Translations under genes and position numbers: made by a program
Notes under the pieces: generated by a model
The model's input: only the letters and a program-made list of their open reading frames with translations
What the model was told of the DNA's origin: nothing
The model's database searches: none
In this document: positions 34,088-44,639 of the stretch, in pieces
How positions within the stretch are numbered: the stretch's first letter is position 1
Layout of the letters: each line of letters begins with the position of its first letter
Assembly: GCF_029029525.1 (NCBI RefSeq)
Contig: NZ_JAKJSC010000001.1
Location: 2,516,987 to 2,580,986 of the forward strand
Source of the DNA: Labilibaculum sp. DW002
Lineage (GTDB): Bacteria; Bacteroidota; Bacteroidia; Bacteroidales; Marinifilaceae
Direction of reading: 5' to 3'
DNA length: 64,000 nucleotides

Positions 34088-36877
34088 TTAGGCCTTCGTT
34101 ATCTTAACTGCACACTTTTTAAAGTCCGTCTCCTTAGACATCGGACAAGTCGCATCCAAACATAGTTTGTTGATGAATACTTTTTCGTCGAACCAAGGCA
34201 CATAAATCAATCCTCTTGGGACACGGTTTCTACCTCTGGTCTCGATATGCGCTTTTACGCGTCCACGTCTTGATTCTACCCAAACCAAATCGCCTTCGAC
34301 CAAACCTTGCTCTGATGCATCTTTCGGATGAATGTAGCACAAAGCCTCAGGTACGGCACGATACAATTCAGGTACTCTCATTGTCATGGTTCCCGAGTGC
34401 CAGTGCTCTAAGACACGACCGGTACACATCCAATAAGGATATTCTTTATTTGGAATCTCTGGTGCTTCCATATACGGACGGAAGAAGATCTTTGCTTTAT
34501 TTTTCAGATCAACCTTAGGCTTCGACATGTCAGGCTTTGAGATAGATCCCTGTGGCATTTTCTTCAATGCTTTTCCGTAGAATGCAAATGGTCCAACATT
34601 AGCTTTTTTCGCATATACATCGTATTCTGAATTGAAACGCCATAGAGTTTCTTTACCATCTACAACCGGCCATTTTAAACCACGGCATTTGTGATAGGTA
34701 TCAAAATCAGCCAAATCGTGACCATTTCCGATACCAAACTTACGATACTCTTCCCAAATGTATTTGTGCATAAAGAAGCCGTAACCTTCGAATGGCTTAC
34801 CATCCGAACCAACTACTTTACGTTTATCTCCACCAGATTCGGTATTCATTTTTCCTTCTGCAATTGGGTCTGGCCAAGCATATTTCTTGGCATCCTCGTT
34901 TGCAAACAATACATCGTAAAGCGTATCATCAGGAGAGTACCCCATAGCTTTAGCTCCTTCCAAAACATCAGGAAGCCCATCTTTTAATCCAGGAACTTTC
35001 TGCGCTCCCCAAACTTCGCTTAATTTGAATCGTTTAGCTAATTCAACAAACTGCCAAACATCAGGCATTGCATCACCAACTGGTGTTACTTGCTGTTTCC
35101 AATGTTGGGTTCTGCGTTCTGCATTTCCATATGCTCCCCACTTTTCGTAGATCATTGCCGAAGGCAATATCAAATCGGAAACTTTAGCCGAAATACCAGG
35201 ATATCCGTCAGAACAAACAATAAAGTTATCCATCTGACGAGCTGCTTTAATCCAGTGATTCGCATTGGCCGTATTCTGATAGGGGTTACATACATTAATC
35301 CATGCAAATTTAATCTTACCATCCTCAATATCGCGGTGGATTTTCATCAAGTGGCTACCCGGCTTAGGATTAATAGTTCCTTTAGGAATTTTCCAAAGCT
35401 TCTCAGAAATTTCACGATGCTTTGGAACTTTAACTAACATATCGGATGGCAAACGGTGAGAGAAAGTTCCTACCTCACGAGCTGTACCACAAGCCGATGG
35501 TTGTCCGGTTAAACTGAAAGCTCCATCACCTGGCTTCGATTGTTTTCCAAGCAATAAATGCACCATATAAGCTTGCTCATTTACCCATGACCCTCTGGTA
35601 TGTTGGTTGAACCCCATGGTCCAATATGAACATACTTTTCGTCCTTTCTCTATATAAAGATCAGCCAATGCTTTTAGCTTCTTCTTGAAATCTTCAATTG
35701 ACTCTTCAGAATCTCCTTTTGAAACATTTGCAACGTAATCAAGGGTATATGGCTTTAGTGCTTTCTTGAATTCTTCGTACTGAATGATCCAATGGTTCAT
35801 GGCTTTATTGCGATGATTCATTTCCATAGTATCACCTTCCTTATAGCCAAGGTAAGCAAGAGATTTTCCTTCATCGGCAGATAACTTTTTAGCTACCTCG
35901 TGTCTTACTGTTTCTCTTTCTTTATCTGAAAATTTTGGATGATCAGGCGTACGCATACCGTAACCTATATCAGTAAAGCCTGTTGCAAACACGGTATATT
36001 TCTTCACGAAATCCCAATCGATCGCCTGTGGTTGATTGTATACAATTTCGTGAGCAATGTAATTCCAAATCGCAAGATCCGTATTCGGCTTGAAGATAAT
36101 TTCAATATCTGCTAAATCGGAAGTACGATTGGTATAAGTGGATAAATTAACAATCTTGGTTCTTTTCGGATGACTCAATTTATTCTCAGTAATTCTCGAC
36201 CAAAGAATAGGGTGCATCTCAGCCATATTGGCTCCCCAAGTAACTACGGTATCCGTGATTTCCATATCGTCGTAATTACCTGCTGGCTCATCGATACCAA
36301 AAGCCTGAATAAAGGCAACAACAGCTGATGCCATACAGTGGCGGGCATTGGGGTCGATATTATGCGAACGGAAACCTGCTTTCATTAATTTTGATGCAGC
36401 ATAGCCTTCCATAATGGTATACTGCCCCGAACTGAAGATCCCAATACCAGTTGGGCCCAATTCTTTCATGGCTGATTTCATGTGCTTCTCCATTTCGTCG
36501 AAAGCACGTTCCCAGCTGATGGTTTTAAATTTTCCGTTTTTATCGAATTCACCATTTTCGTTCATACGAAGCAATGGTTTTTTCAGACGGTCGGCACCGT
36601 ACATTATTTTGGCATTAAAATAGCCTTTGATACAATTCAATCCACGGTTTACAGGTGCCAATGGATCTCCTTTTACAGCAAGTATTTTATCATCTTTGGT
36701 GGCTATCATGATACCACAGCCGGTACCACAAAATCGACAAACAGCCTTGTCCCACGACCAGCCTTTTTCGGCTTCGCGAGCTTCTGCTTTAAGAGTTTCA
36801 GGAATGGCAACGCCAACTGCAGTTGCTGCTGCTATAGCTGCCGAACTCTTTAAAAAATCACGCCTTGCAAGTTTCAT
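34088..36877 (-). CDS. napA: Periplasmic nitrate reductase catalytic subunit
   Basis: Molybdopterin enzyme that reduces nitrate to nitrite in the periplasm, 929 residues. The twin-arginine signal is [12 protein letters not shown]. The N-terminal [4Fe-4S] cluster site is [11 protein letters not shown] with the fourth cysteine in GLNCIKG. The molybdenum ligand is a cysteine in [13 protein letters not shown], as in NapA. Later regions [15 protein letters not shown] and the C-terminal [17 protein letters not shown] complete the pattern. It is the core of the eight-gene cluster from 40162 down to 31334. Confidence 0.96.
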   Translation of the reverse strand: MKLARRDFLKSSAAIAAATAVGVAIPETLKAEAREAEKGWSWDKAVCRFCGTGCGIMIATKDDKILAVKGDPLAPVNRGLNCIKGYFNAKIMYGADRLKKPLLRMNENGEFDKNGKFKTISWERAFDEMEKHMKSAMKELGPTGIGIFSSGQYTIMEGYAASKLMKAGFRSHNIDPNARHCMASAVVAFIQAFGIDEPAGNYDDMEITDTVVTWGANMAEMHPILWSRITENKLSHPKRTKIVNLSTYTNRTSDLADIEIIFKPNTDLAIWNYIAHEIVYNQPQAIDWDFVKKYTVFATGFTDIGYGMRTPDHPKFSDKERETVRHEVAKKLSADEGKSLAYLGYKEGDTMEMNHRNKAMNHWIIQYEEFKKALKPYTLDYVANVSKGDSEESIEDFKKKLKALADLYIEKGRKVCSYWTMGFNQHTRGSWVNEQAYMVHLLLGKQSKPGDGAFSLTGQPSACGTAREVGTFSHRLPSDMLVKVPKHREISEKLWKIPKGTINPKPGSHLMKIHRDIEDGKIKFAWINVCNPYQNTANANHWIKAARQMDNFIVCSDGYPGISAKVSDLILPSAMIYEKWGAYGNAERRTQHWKQQVTPVGDAMPDVWQFVELAKRFKLSEVWGAQKVPGLKDGLPDVLEGAKAMGYSPDDTLYDVLFANEDAKKYAWPDPIAEGKMNTESGGDKRKVVGSDGKPFEGYGFFMHKYIWEEYRKFGIGNGHDLADFDTYHKCRGLKWPVVDGKETLWRFNSEYDVYAKKANVGPFAFYGKALKKMPQGSISKPDMSKPKVDLKNKAKIFFRPYMEAPEIPNKEYPYWMCTGRVLEHWHSGTMTMRVPELYRAVPEALCYIHPKDASEQGLVEGDLVWVESRRGRVKAHIETRGRNRVPRGLIYVPWFDEKVFINKLCLDATCPMSKETDFKKCAVKITKA

Positions 36878-36924
36878 ATATTTTAAGATATTAAGTTCAA
36901 AGAATAAGGGTTAAAAGGAGTTCT

Positions 36925-37815
36925 CTATGCTTCCTCTTTATTGGCTTTATTGATATTTCGTAAGCCAATTACAATAAAGAGAAGTACGAACCACACACCA
37001 AATACGGTAATGAAGAAACTTACCTTTAACCATACCGGAGCCATTTTATCAGTACTCCAAATGTGACGCCCTTCAATGGCTGATTTTCTAATAGTAGGCT
37101 CTACCATTACCATTTCCTCATTCATTTTAGCTCTACCAAAACCTTTGGAAGCTTTCACCATCACACTCAGCTTTCCCTCTTCGTCGCCAGGCATGGTCGG
37201 ATCAACATCGATATAGGCAATACCTAACTCGTTGGTCTGAGATTTACCCAAAAGGTATTTCCCGAAAGTTCCCATAACATAAGCTGCAATGCTTACTTCA
37301 GGCTGTGGCTGATTTTTGGCAAAAACCTTAACAACCAATTTGTCTATATTATCATCGAAGCTCAGTTTCATGCTGTACTCAGGAATTTCAACACCTTCCA
37401 TATTAGGTAAGGGCTGCTTGTAATCTTTATTAAAGCTACGGATGTAGGCTACAATATTCCATAGTTCATCATCTGCAAAAGCATCTTCGAACTTAGGCAT
37501 GCTACCACGCCCCATTTTAATTTTATGGAAAAGTGCACCATCAGTTTGTAACTGAAACTGATCTGACGCAGGATCGCCCGGAGGTGGCGCCATAGGTGTA
37601 AAATCATCCTGACCTGGTGTACCGTGACAAGATGTACAAGAGTTTTCGTAAGAGATTCTTCCCTCTAAAACCATATCATCATCGAAGAGGAAAGGACTCA
37701 TGTTCTCATTTTCTTTGGCAGGAACTGGCCAATCGCTTTGAGCATTCACATTTGCCACAGCCAAAAAGCAAAGGCAGAACAGAATGATCAATCTATATTG
37801 TTTAATGTTCTTCAT
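36925..37815 (-). CDS. Membrane-anchored monoheme cytochrome c
   Basis: Exported protein of 296 residues. A signal peptide ends in NVNAQ. A class-I-type cytochrome c domain binds heme at C60-T-S-C63-H64; a methionine in GRGSMPKFED is the likely axial ligand. A beta-rich domain of about 110 residues follows, then a C-terminal membrane helix (LKVSFFITVFGVWFVLLFIVIGL), so it is anchored facing the periplasm. It sits between the NrfD-like gene and napA and may bridge that module to NapA or NapB. No standard Nap subunit matches it. Confidence 0.85.
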   Translation of the reverse strand: MKNIKQYRLIILFCLCFLAVANVNAQSDWPVPAKENENMSPFLFDDDMVLEGRISYENSCTSCHGTPGQDDFTPMAPPPGDPASDQFQLQTDGALFHKIKMGRGSMPKFEDAFADDELWNIVAYIRSFNKDYKQPLPNMEGVEIPEYSMKLSFDDNIDKLVVKVFAKNQPQPEVSIAAYVMGTFGKYLLGKSQTNELGIAYIDVDPTMPGDEEGKLSVMVKASKGFGRAKMNEEMVMVEPTIRKSAIEGRHIWSTDKMAPVWLKVSFFITVFGVWFVLLFIVIGLRNINKANKEEA

Positions 37816-37819
37816 CGTG

Positions 37820-39157
37820 CTATTTCTTATTGTGGTTAATTTCTTCTTTTACTTCCCAAATTGGTATAATTGGGAACAATTTGGCCAATACGGTCATAAT
37901 CAGCAATACCAAAATAAAGGAAGCCACCGTTATCGCAATCTCAGGCAATGTTGGTGAATAATGTGTCCAGTTTTCAGGAACATTCTGAATAGGATAGTAT
38001 GGTGTTAATTGTGTAGGAACTACAATTAAAACTCTCTTGAACCAGGCTCCTGCCAATACGATAATCGAAATTAAAGTTAAAGGCAAGGGTCTACGCATAG
38101 GTCTGAATAAAATCAGAAGGAAAGGAATGACCAATCCACCCAATTGTACCAGCCAGAACATAACCGATTCGTGTCCATACAACATTTCGTGTACGTGCTT
38201 GGCGTCGGCAGTATTGGCTTTATAACCCGGAACGATAATTTCATTGATATTGAAATACACATAAACCAAGGCAACCAGTACCAGTAATCTACCCATACGA
38301 TCGAAATGATCAACAGTAATGTAATCTTTCAATTTGTAATTTTTCTGAAAGAAATACATAGCGATGATAACCGCAGCACAACCGGCAACAAAGGCTCCTG
38401 ATACAAAGTAAGGACCGAATATTGGCGAATCCCAACCTGAACGAAGGGTCATGGCAAACAGCCAGGAAGTAACGGTGTGAATAGATAAGGCAATTGGAAT
38501 AATCAGGATTAATAAGATACGCGTGTAGTTGTGCATGATCTTAAATTGCTTTGCTTTTCCACTCCAGCCAAGGGCTAGGAATTTGTACATTTTCTGCTGC
38601 CATTTGGGTACATTTTTAAGCTTATCGCGACAAAGTGCAATATCGGGTAACATCGGAATGTAAAGCAACAACACACTAATGGCAACATAGGTAACCACTA
38701 CGGCTATATCCCAAACAATTGGTGATTGCACTCTTCCGTGCATAAATACATTTAGAAGACGATCGGGACGTCCCATATCGGTAATGATAATTAGGCCTGC
38801 TACCATAGCAAAAGCTACAGCAACCAATTCTGCAATTCGTGCAAGAGGTTTGACCCAACTCACATTCATCAGTCCTAAAACCGATGAAATTAGCATACCT
38901 ATTAAAGAGGTCGCAACAAAAAAGACAAAGTTGGAAATATAGATTCCCCAGGAAACATAGTCGTGAAGGCCTGTTACACCAAGTCCGTTTTGTAATTGTT
39001 GATAGTAGTAGTACAAACAAATTATGAGTGATACTGCAAGAAAGGCTAACCATAGCTTGAATTTACCTCCCCAGTTCACGTTTTTTAAAAGATCCTGATC
39101 GATTTGCGATTCGCTCAGTTCTTTTGTTATCGTTTCATTCATATGATTAAGTTCCAA
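37820..39157 (-). CDS. NrfD/PsrC-type membrane subunit
   Basis: Polytopic membrane protein of 445 residues with about ten helices, matching the NrfD/PsrC family that exchanges electrons with the quinone pool. Features include LHDYVSWGIYISNFVFFVATSLIGML near residue 60 and DMGRPDRLLNVFMHGR in the next loop, both characteristic. It is four bases from the cytochrome gene. In this cluster it replaces or supplements NapC as quinol dehydrogenase, together with the FeS protein encoded upstream. Confidence 0.92.
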   Translation of the reverse strand: MELNHMNETITKELSESQIDQDLLKNVNWGGKFKLWLAFLAVSLIICLYYYYQQLQNGLGVTGLHDYVSWGIYISNFVFFVATSLIGMLISSVLGLMNVSWVKPLARIAELVAVAFAMVAGLIIITDMGRPDRLLNVFMHGRVQSPIVWDIAVVVTYVAISVLLLYIPMLPDIALCRDKLKNVPKWQQKMYKFLALGWSGKAKQFKIMHNYTRILLILIIPIALSIHTVTSWLFAMTLRSGWDSPIFGPYFVSGAFVAGCAAVIIAMYFFQKNYKLKDYITVDHFDRMGRLLVLVALVYVYFNINEIIVPGYKANTADAKHVHEMLYGHESVMFWLVQLGGLVIPFLLILFRPMRRPLPLTLISIIVLAGAWFKRVLIVVPTQLTPYYPIQNVPENWTHYSPTLPEIAITVASFILVLLIMTVLAKLFPIIPIWEVKEEINHNKK

Positions 39158-39262
39158 GTAAAAAGGTTAAAGGAAAAAGTAATCAATACAGCTTTTGTAA
39201 ATCTTTAACTGTAATTGATAATTCGTAATTACGTCCCAACAGCTATTGGGGTATTATTGGTT

Positions 39263-40162
39263 TTATCCTTTGCTTTCGCGTGGAGGCAAGTAATAAACAC
39301 TTGGTTTTGTACCCAATTCAGGCATTAAGGTATAGGCTGCATTATTATCGAGTAATGCGCTCAAACGAACTGTTTTCTTTGTAGTACCATTGGTTACTAA
39401 ATCTTCGTTTTGATCACCAAAATAATACACGCCGTTTGGACAAGCCGATACACAGTAAGGTAACTTTCCTTCACGTACTCGGTCTGCAGAAAAGGCACAT
39501 TTGGTAACGGTTCCTTTTTTCTGTGGTACGTTAAGTTCCATATCATAGGTAACCTCTGCAAACTCTTCAGAATTTTTAGGCTCGGTCCAATTAAAAGTAC
39601 GAGCTGAATAAGGACAGGCAGCCACACAGAAACGACAACCGATACAACGCTCATTGTCGATTAGTACAATTCCGTCTTGTCTTTTAAAGGTAGCATCAAC
39701 GGGACATACCGAAACACATGGTGGGTTGTCGCAATGTTGACACGTTTTTGGCATCCAATAAGAAGTGTCGCGAACCGGATCTTCCATCTCTAATACATTC
39801 AAATGATGCATCTCCGGTTTTAGTTGGTGTGCACTCTGGCAGGCTTTCATACACTTGCGTGCATTTTTACATTTTGCCAGATCAACCACCATAACAAACT
39901 TTTTGCCTGGAATTCCTTCTCTTCCTCGTTCTTGCAGGTAGCTTAAATCTTGGATTTTATCTCCTGGTTTTAGGTGGGCTACATCAACTTCAACTAACTT
40001 GTTGTCGGCTGTTAACACCTTTACTTTGTTACCGCTTGATTTGTTAGAGTCGGAACAGCCTTGAAGTAGTAAGGCAGATCCGGCAACGGCACTGGCTCCT
40101 GCAACACCCAATTTTTGCAGGAATTTTCTTCTGGACTTGTCGTTTTTATTAGCTTGGTTCAT
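39263..40162 (-). CDS. NrfC-like twin-arginine FeS lipoprotein
   Basis: First gene of the nap cluster, 299 residues. The signal contains both RRKFLQ (residues 11-16) and a lipobox LLLQGC36, predicting export folded and lipidated. Cysteine groups are C98/C104/C108, C141/C144/C149/C153, C173/C176/C179/C183 and C222/C237/C241. In the fourth group S225 stands where NrfC/PsrB proteins usually have a second cysteine (CAFS rather than CxxC), so one cluster is probably incomplete or 3Fe-4S. It should pair with the NrfD-like subunit as an electron conduit. Confidence 0.88.
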   Translation of the reverse strand: MNQANKNDKSRRKFLQKLGVAGASAVAGSALLLQGCSDSNKSSGNKVKVLTADNKLVEVDVAHLKPGDKIQDLSYLQERGREGIPGKKFVMVVDLAKCKNARKCMKACQSAHQLKPEMHHLNVLEMEDPVRDTSYWMPKTCQHCDNPPCVSVCPVDATFKRQDGIVLIDNERCIGCRFCVAACPYSARTFNWTEPKNSEEFAEVTYDMELNVPQKKGTVTKCAFSADRVREGKLPYCVSACPNGVYYFGDQNEDLVTNGTTKKTVRLSALLDNNAAYTLMPELGTKPSVYYLPPRESKG

Positions 40163-40517
40163 CTGTTAATTAGTTTTTATGGATTTTACCAGATGTTCCC
40201 TGAATTCAATTACTTGCACAGGGAATTTCATAGATTATTGTTTCGTTCACAGTATTAACTGCTGAATAAATATATGAAATATAAGCACTTATAGCCAGCG
40301 TTATGTTTATTATCCAGATATCTAGATCCATCAAGATAAAAGACAAAAAGCTCTGAATACCCACTAATCACAAACGTTTTCACAATAATAAGATAAACAG
40401 ATAAGATGATCGTTTTATACAGTTTATATTTAGAATAAATTCAGATAATTATTTTTTCCTAAAAGCACATCACTTTGATGTACAAATTAAATAATCACTT
40501 CATTTTTCAATTGTTTT
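40163..40517. other. Divergent spacer between nap and LolA-like operons
   Basis: 355 bases, AT-rich. No gene seen. A near-consensus -7 element for the forward operon lies at its right end and just beyond. No clear FNR-like box or nap promoter could be identified by eye. Confidence 0.45.
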
Positions 40518-40522
40518 GTGAT

Positions 40523-40531
40523 CATATTTGC
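40523..40531 (+). promoter_or_regulatory. Near-consensus -7 element CATATTTGC
   Basis: Matches TAnnTTTG plus C except for the first base. It precedes the ATG at 40572 by about 40 bases and heads the LolA-like/ABC operon. Confidence 0.45.
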
Positions 40532-40571
40532 CGCATTAATAGTAACTTATATGCAAACAACTCTTCCAAAA

Positions 40572-41321
40572 ATGTATAAGATCATAAGCATAGTAATTAT
40601 TTGTTTGGTTTCCTTATCTGGCTTCACCCAAGAACTGGATGTGAAAAAATGGGTACAAGAGGCTGATGAAAAAATGAGAGGCACGTCGAGCAAAAGCAAT
40701 TTCAGCATGACTATTGAACGCCCAGGTTGGTCACGCACGGTTAAAATGAAAAGCTGGACCATCGGGAACAAATTCTCATTAATGTACATCACCTCTCCTG
40801 CCAAAGAAAAAGGGCAAGTTTTTTTGAAACGTGCTAATGAAATGTGGAACTGGATTCCAAGTATTGAGCGTATGGTAAAAATTCCTCCTTCAATGATGAT
40901 GCAATCCTGGATGGGCTCAGATTTCACAAACGATGATCTGGTAAAGGAATCATCATTGGCAAAAGACTACACTCACAAGCTTGCTGGAGAAGAAAAAATA
41001 CAAGGATATGAATGCTATAAAATTGAATTAATTCCTAACGAAGAAGCTCCCGTAGTCTGGGGTAAAATTTACATGTGGATCAGTAAAAAAGAAAAGCATT
41101 GGCTTAGAGCAGAATATTTCGACGAAGATAATTACCTGGTGAAATATGAAGTCTTGTCGGATATTAAAATGGTGGATGACAGAATGATGCCCACGCGACT
41201 GGAAATGATTCCTGCCGATGAGGAAAATAAAAAAACCATACTCATTTATGGTGACACCCAGTTTAATATTTCAATTAAAGAATCCTTTTTCTCGATTCAG
41301 AACATGAAAAGAGTACGATAA
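40572..41321 (+). CDS. LolA-like periplasmic carrier (LolA_like family)
   Basis: Exported protein of about 249 residues from the ATG at 40572, which gives a signal peptide (MYKIISIVIICLVSLSGFTQ). The body matches the 'outer membrane lipoprotein-sorting protein' family, with WIPSIERMVKIPPSMMMQSWMGSDFTNDDL as its strongest signature. Such proteins have a hydrophobic half-barrel that carries lipid or lipoprotein. It is the first gene of a five-gene operon with two permeases, an ATPase and an outer-membrane barrel, implying that it shuttles cargo between them. The substrate is unknown. Confidence 0.85.
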   Translation: MYKIISIVIICLVSLSGFTQELDVKKWVQEADEKMRGTSSKSNFSMTIERPGWSRTVKMKSWTIGNKFSLMYITSPAKEKGQVFLKRANEMWNWIPSIERMVKIPPSMMMQSWMGSDFTNDDLVKESSLAKDYTHKLAGEEKIQGYECYKIELIPNEEAPVVWGKIYMWISKKEKHWLRAEYFDEDNYLVKYEVLSDIKMVDDRMMPTRLEMIPADEENKKTILIYGDTQFNISIKESFFSIQNMKRVR

Positions 41322-41372
41322 GGAACAAAATGAATCTTGCAATTTAGAATAACAAACGAAACGCCTAAAGAT

Positions 41373-42593
41373 ATGCTTACAAACCTAAAATTGGCCTGGC
41401 GTAATTTGTGGAGAAACAAACGACGAACATTCATAACGGTCGCCTCGATCTTTTTTGGAGTTGTTTTTTCCGCATACATGACTTCGATGCAGGAAGGTTC
41501 CTATACCAAAATGGTTGATATTGTGGTGAAGTTCTACTCAGGATACATGCAAGTGCATCACGAGGACTACTGGGAAAACAAAAGCCTTAACACCACCTTC
41601 GAATACAGTCAGGAATTAGTAGACGAACTACTTGCTAATAAGGATGTAGAATTTGTTTTTCCAAGGCTAGAGTCCTTTGGTTTGGCCTCATCAAAAGAAC
41701 TAACAAAAGGTGCCATGATATTCGGCATTGACCCTTTAGGTGAAAATCAACTCACCAAAATTGCCGATAAAGTAAGGAAAGGGAAATATTTGGAAGCCAA
41801 TGACAATGGTGTTTTACTCGGCGATGGATTGGCAAACTATTTACATCTTGGAATTAATGACACTTTAGTGATGATTAGTCAAGGATACCACGGCGTTAGT
41901 GCTGCTGAAAAATTTCCCGTTCGCGGAATTATTAAACATGTATCACCTGAGTTAAACAAAACCATTGTTTACATGAGTCTTTCGAAATGTCAGGATTTTT
42001 TTAGTGCTGAAAATCGCCTAAGCTCATTAGTGATAAATGTGGCCGACAATGAAGTAATGAGAAGAACTTTTCGTGATCTGAAAAAGAAAATGAAAGCTCC
42101 CTACTCTATTATGAGTTGGGAGGAAATGCAACCAGAAGTAGTACAGCAAATAGAAGGTGACCGCGCTGGCGGTGTAATTATGAAAGCAATTCTCTATATC
42201 GTAATTGCCTTTGGTATTTTGGGAACGATTATGATGATGATAATGGAACGACGCAGAGAATTTGGCGTGATGGTAGCCATTGGCATGAGCAAGGGAAAAC
42301 TTGCCAGTGTGATATTCTTTGAAACTTTATTTATTGGCTTGTTAGGCATTCTTTCAGGTTTGATAGTCAGCTATCCTCTGCTGCACTTACAAAGTGCTAA
42401 CCCCATTCCGCTAACTGGCCAGGCTGCACAAATGATGGAAGAATTTGGTTTTGAACCTTACATGTTTTTCTCTGTTGACTGGACCGTATTTAGCCAACAG
42501 GCCATTAGTGTGTCGATTATCATACTGATTATTGCTATTTATCCTGTAATATCAGTATTGAGATTAAAAGAAATCAATGCTTTAAAGGCTTAA
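41373..42593 (+). CDS. FtsX-type ABC permease (LolC/E-like) 1
   Basis: Inner-membrane permease of about 406 residues, with one N-terminal helix, a periplasmic MacB_PCD domain (about residues 45-250) and three C-terminal helices. The ATG at 41373 begins MLTNLKLAWRNLWRNKRRTF, the common positively charged opening; a TTG at 41337 is less likely. The architecture matches LolC/LolE. It is 51 bases after the LolA-like gene and is paired with the next permease to form the transmembrane dimer. Confidence 0.9.
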   Translation: MLTNLKLAWRNLWRNKRRTFITVASIFFGVVFSAYMTSMQEGSYTKMVDIVVKFYSGYMQVHHEDYWENKSLNTTFEYSQELVDELLANKDVEFVFPRLESFGLASSKELTKGAMIFGIDPLGENQLTKIADKVRKGKYLEANDNGVLLGDGLANYLHLGINDTLVMISQGYHGVSAAEKFPVRGIIKHVSPELNKTIVYMSLSKCQDFFSAENRLSSLVINVADNEVMRRTFRDLKKKMKAPYSIMSWEEMQPEVVQQIEGDRAGGVIMKAILYIVIAFGILGTIMMMIMERRREFGVMVAIGMSKGKLASVIFFETLFIGLLGILSGLIVSYPLLHLQSANPIPLTGQAAQMMEEFGFEPYMFFSVDWTVFSQQAISVSIIILIIAIYPVISVLRLKEINALKA

Positions 42594-42687
42594 TCTGGAG
42601 TGCAAAAAAGTAGATAAACGAAAGAATAAAATCCAATAACAAGAAACAATTAACGAAGAGTAACGAATCAAAAAGTTAGCAAAAAAT

Positions 42688-43905
42688 ATGATCAAATCGA
42701 TAGCATGGAGAAATATTTGGCGCAGCCCGCTTCGTTCGGGAATTATTATTGCTGCGATAAGCGTAGGCATGTCGGCAGGTGTTTTCACCGCAACATTCAC
42801 GAAAGGATGGATGAATCAGCGTTTGGAAGCTGGTGTAGAAACCGAAGCTTCGCATATGCGTATTCAGCAACCAAAATTCAATGAGAATTACGACTTAAAA
42901 GAGTCAATTCCAAACAGTAGGTCTTTAGTGAATGAGATTACTAAATTGGACCATATTGACGGCATTAGCCCAAGAATCGTAATTCAATCGATGATTGCAT
43001 CGGCCGAAACAGGAACAGGAGTTAGAATAATTGGTGTTGATCCGGAAAAGGAAAAAACCGTTACCAATTTACACACTAAATTATCGGAAGGAAAATATTT
43101 CGAGGGAATGAAAAGAAATCCGATCGTAATTGGAGCCAAGCTTGCAAAAAAACTTAAAGTCAAAATGCGCTCAAAAGTAGTAATCACCGTTCATGATGCA
43201 TCGGGAAATATTACTGGAGGTGCTTTTAGAGTATGTGGAATTTTCGACATAAGCAGTGGAATTTTTGAAGAGATGAACGTATTTGTGCGCAAAAGTGATT
43301 TGGCTCGTTTACTCGGTCTAGATAAAAACACCTCTCACGAAATTGTCATTCATTTGGATGATACTGAACAAATAGATCAATATGCAGCCATGCTGAAAGA
43401 GCAACATCAAGACCTTTTGGTACAAAGTTGGAAGGAAGCTATGCCAGAGTTGGGATATCTCAACGAAATTGGCAATCTGTATACCTATATTTTCGTTATT
43501 ATTATTCTATTGGCACTGGGTTTCGGAATTGTAAACACCATGTTAATGGTTATCCTCGAAAGAGTAAAAGAATTGGGTATGCTTATGGCTGTAGGAATGA
43601 GCAAGGCAAGAATCTTTGGTATGCTTATGCTAGAAACCGTTCTCTTAACTTTTACAGGTGGATTTAACGGCATTCTGATTGGCTTGGGTGCCACCTATGC
43701 TACAATGAAAAATGGAATTAACCTTTCGGGTTATAATGCTGGTTTTGAAGACATGGGCTACAGTTCACATATTTATCCTGTGGTAGAATTTGAAACCATA
43801 TATGTAATTGCCATTCTGGTAATTATTACAGGAATTCTCGCATCGATTTATCCAGCAAGAAAAGCTTTAAAATACAATCCAGCTGATGCGATAAGAACAG
43901 AGTAA
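42688..43905 (+). CDS. FtsX-type ABC permease (LolC/E-like) 2
   Basis: Second permease of the pair, 405 residues with the same arrangement: IKSIAWRNIWRSPLRSGIIIAA at the N-terminus, a periplasmic domain, and the three-helix FtsX domain ending in YPARKALKYNPADAIRTE. A shared EM-type motif (RVKELGMLMAVGMSKARIFGMLM) aligns with REFGVMVAIGMSKGKLASVIF of permease 1 and marks the coupling helix for the ATPase. Homology between the two is moderate, so they diverged long ago and likely form a heterodimer. Confidence 0.92.
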   Translation: MIKSIAWRNIWRSPLRSGIIIAAISVGMSAGVFTATFTKGWMNQRLEAGVETEASHMRIQQPKFNENYDLKESIPNSRSLVNEITKLDHIDGISPRIVIQSMIASAETGTGVRIIGVDPEKEKTVTNLHTKLSEGKYFEGMKRNPIVIGAKLAKKLKVKMRSKVVITVHDASGNITGGAFRVCGIFDISSGIFEEMNVFVRKSDLARLLGLDKNTSHEIVIHLDDTEQIDQYAAMLKEQHQDLLVQSWKEAMPELGYLNEIGNLYTYIFVIIILLALGFGIVNTMLMVILERVKELGMLMAVGMSKARIFGMLMLETVLLTFTGGFNGILIGLGATYATMKNGINLSGYNAGFEDMGYSSHIYPVVEFETIYVIAILVIITGILASIYPARKALKYNPADAIRTE

Positions 43906-43945
43906 AAAGTCAAGAAATTAGTACACATAGCAAACGAGCAAGAAA

Positions 43946-44635
43946 ATGAACATCATCGAAATCACAAACCTGCATAAAATATACAAAGATTCGGAAGTAA
44001 ATGTACATGCAGTAAACGACGTTAGTCTTACTTTTAAAGAAGGTGAATTTGCCGCAATTGTTGGCCCTTCAGGCTCTGGAAAATCAACACTTCTAAATAT
44101 TCTTGGAGGGTTAGATGTGCCTACCAATGGAAAAATCCTAATCGACAAAACCGATTTGAGCCAACTAAAATCATCGGACCTGATTAAATTTAGAATGCAA
44201 AATATTGGTTTTGTTTTCCAGGCTTACAACTTAATCCCCGTTTTAACGGCAAAAGAGAATGTAGAGTTTATTATGCAATTGCAGAATCGTTCGAAGCAGG
44301 AACGCGAAAAAAGAACAATGGACTTACTTAAAGAAGTAGGATTGGAAGGCAGAGAGAACAGCCGTCCGGCCAAATTATCAGGAGGACAGCAACAGCGAGT
44401 TGCTGTTGCCCGCGCATTAGCTTCCAAACCAAAATTTGTTTTGGCCGATGAACCAACAGCAAATCTCGATACGAAATCGACAGAAAACCTGTTGGATATT
44501 ATGGAAGAACTGAACCAAAAAGAGAACATTACATTTATATTCTCGACTCACGATCAGCGCGTTGTTAAAAAGGCGCATAGAGTAATCACGCTGGAAGATG
44601 GTAAAATCATAAGCGATGTTCGCAAATCAATCTAA
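43946..44635 (+). CDS. ABC transporter ATPase (LolD/MacB-like)
   Basis: ATP-binding subunit, 229 residues. Walker A is GPSGSGKST near residue 38, the Q-loop is FVFQAYNLIPVL, the signature is LSGGQQQR near 145 and Walker B is FVLADEPTANLD. It is the only ATPase of this operon and serves the two FtsX permeases. LolD-like enzymes use this form for mechanotransmission across the periplasm. Confidence 0.95.
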   Translation: MNIIEITNLHKIYKDSEVNVHAVNDVSLTFKEGEFAAIVGPSGSGKSTLLNILGGLDVPTNGKILIDKTDLSQLKSSDLIKFRMQNIGFVFQAYNLIPVLTAKENVEFIMQLQNRSKQEREKRTMDLLKEVGLEGRENSRPAKLSGGQQQRVAVARALASKPKFVLADEPTANLDTKSTENLLDIMEELNQKENITFIFSTHDQRVVKKAHRVITLEDGKIISDVRKSI

Positions 44636-44639
44636 TAAA

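Noticed and set aside
36482-36914. Forward frames opposite the start of napA
   Set aside because: Antisense shadows of the NapA signal peptide and cluster region.
40163-40517. FNR-like palindrome for nap control
   Set aside because: Only weak, imperfect inverted repeats; nothing close enough to TTGAT-N4-ATCAA to support a call.
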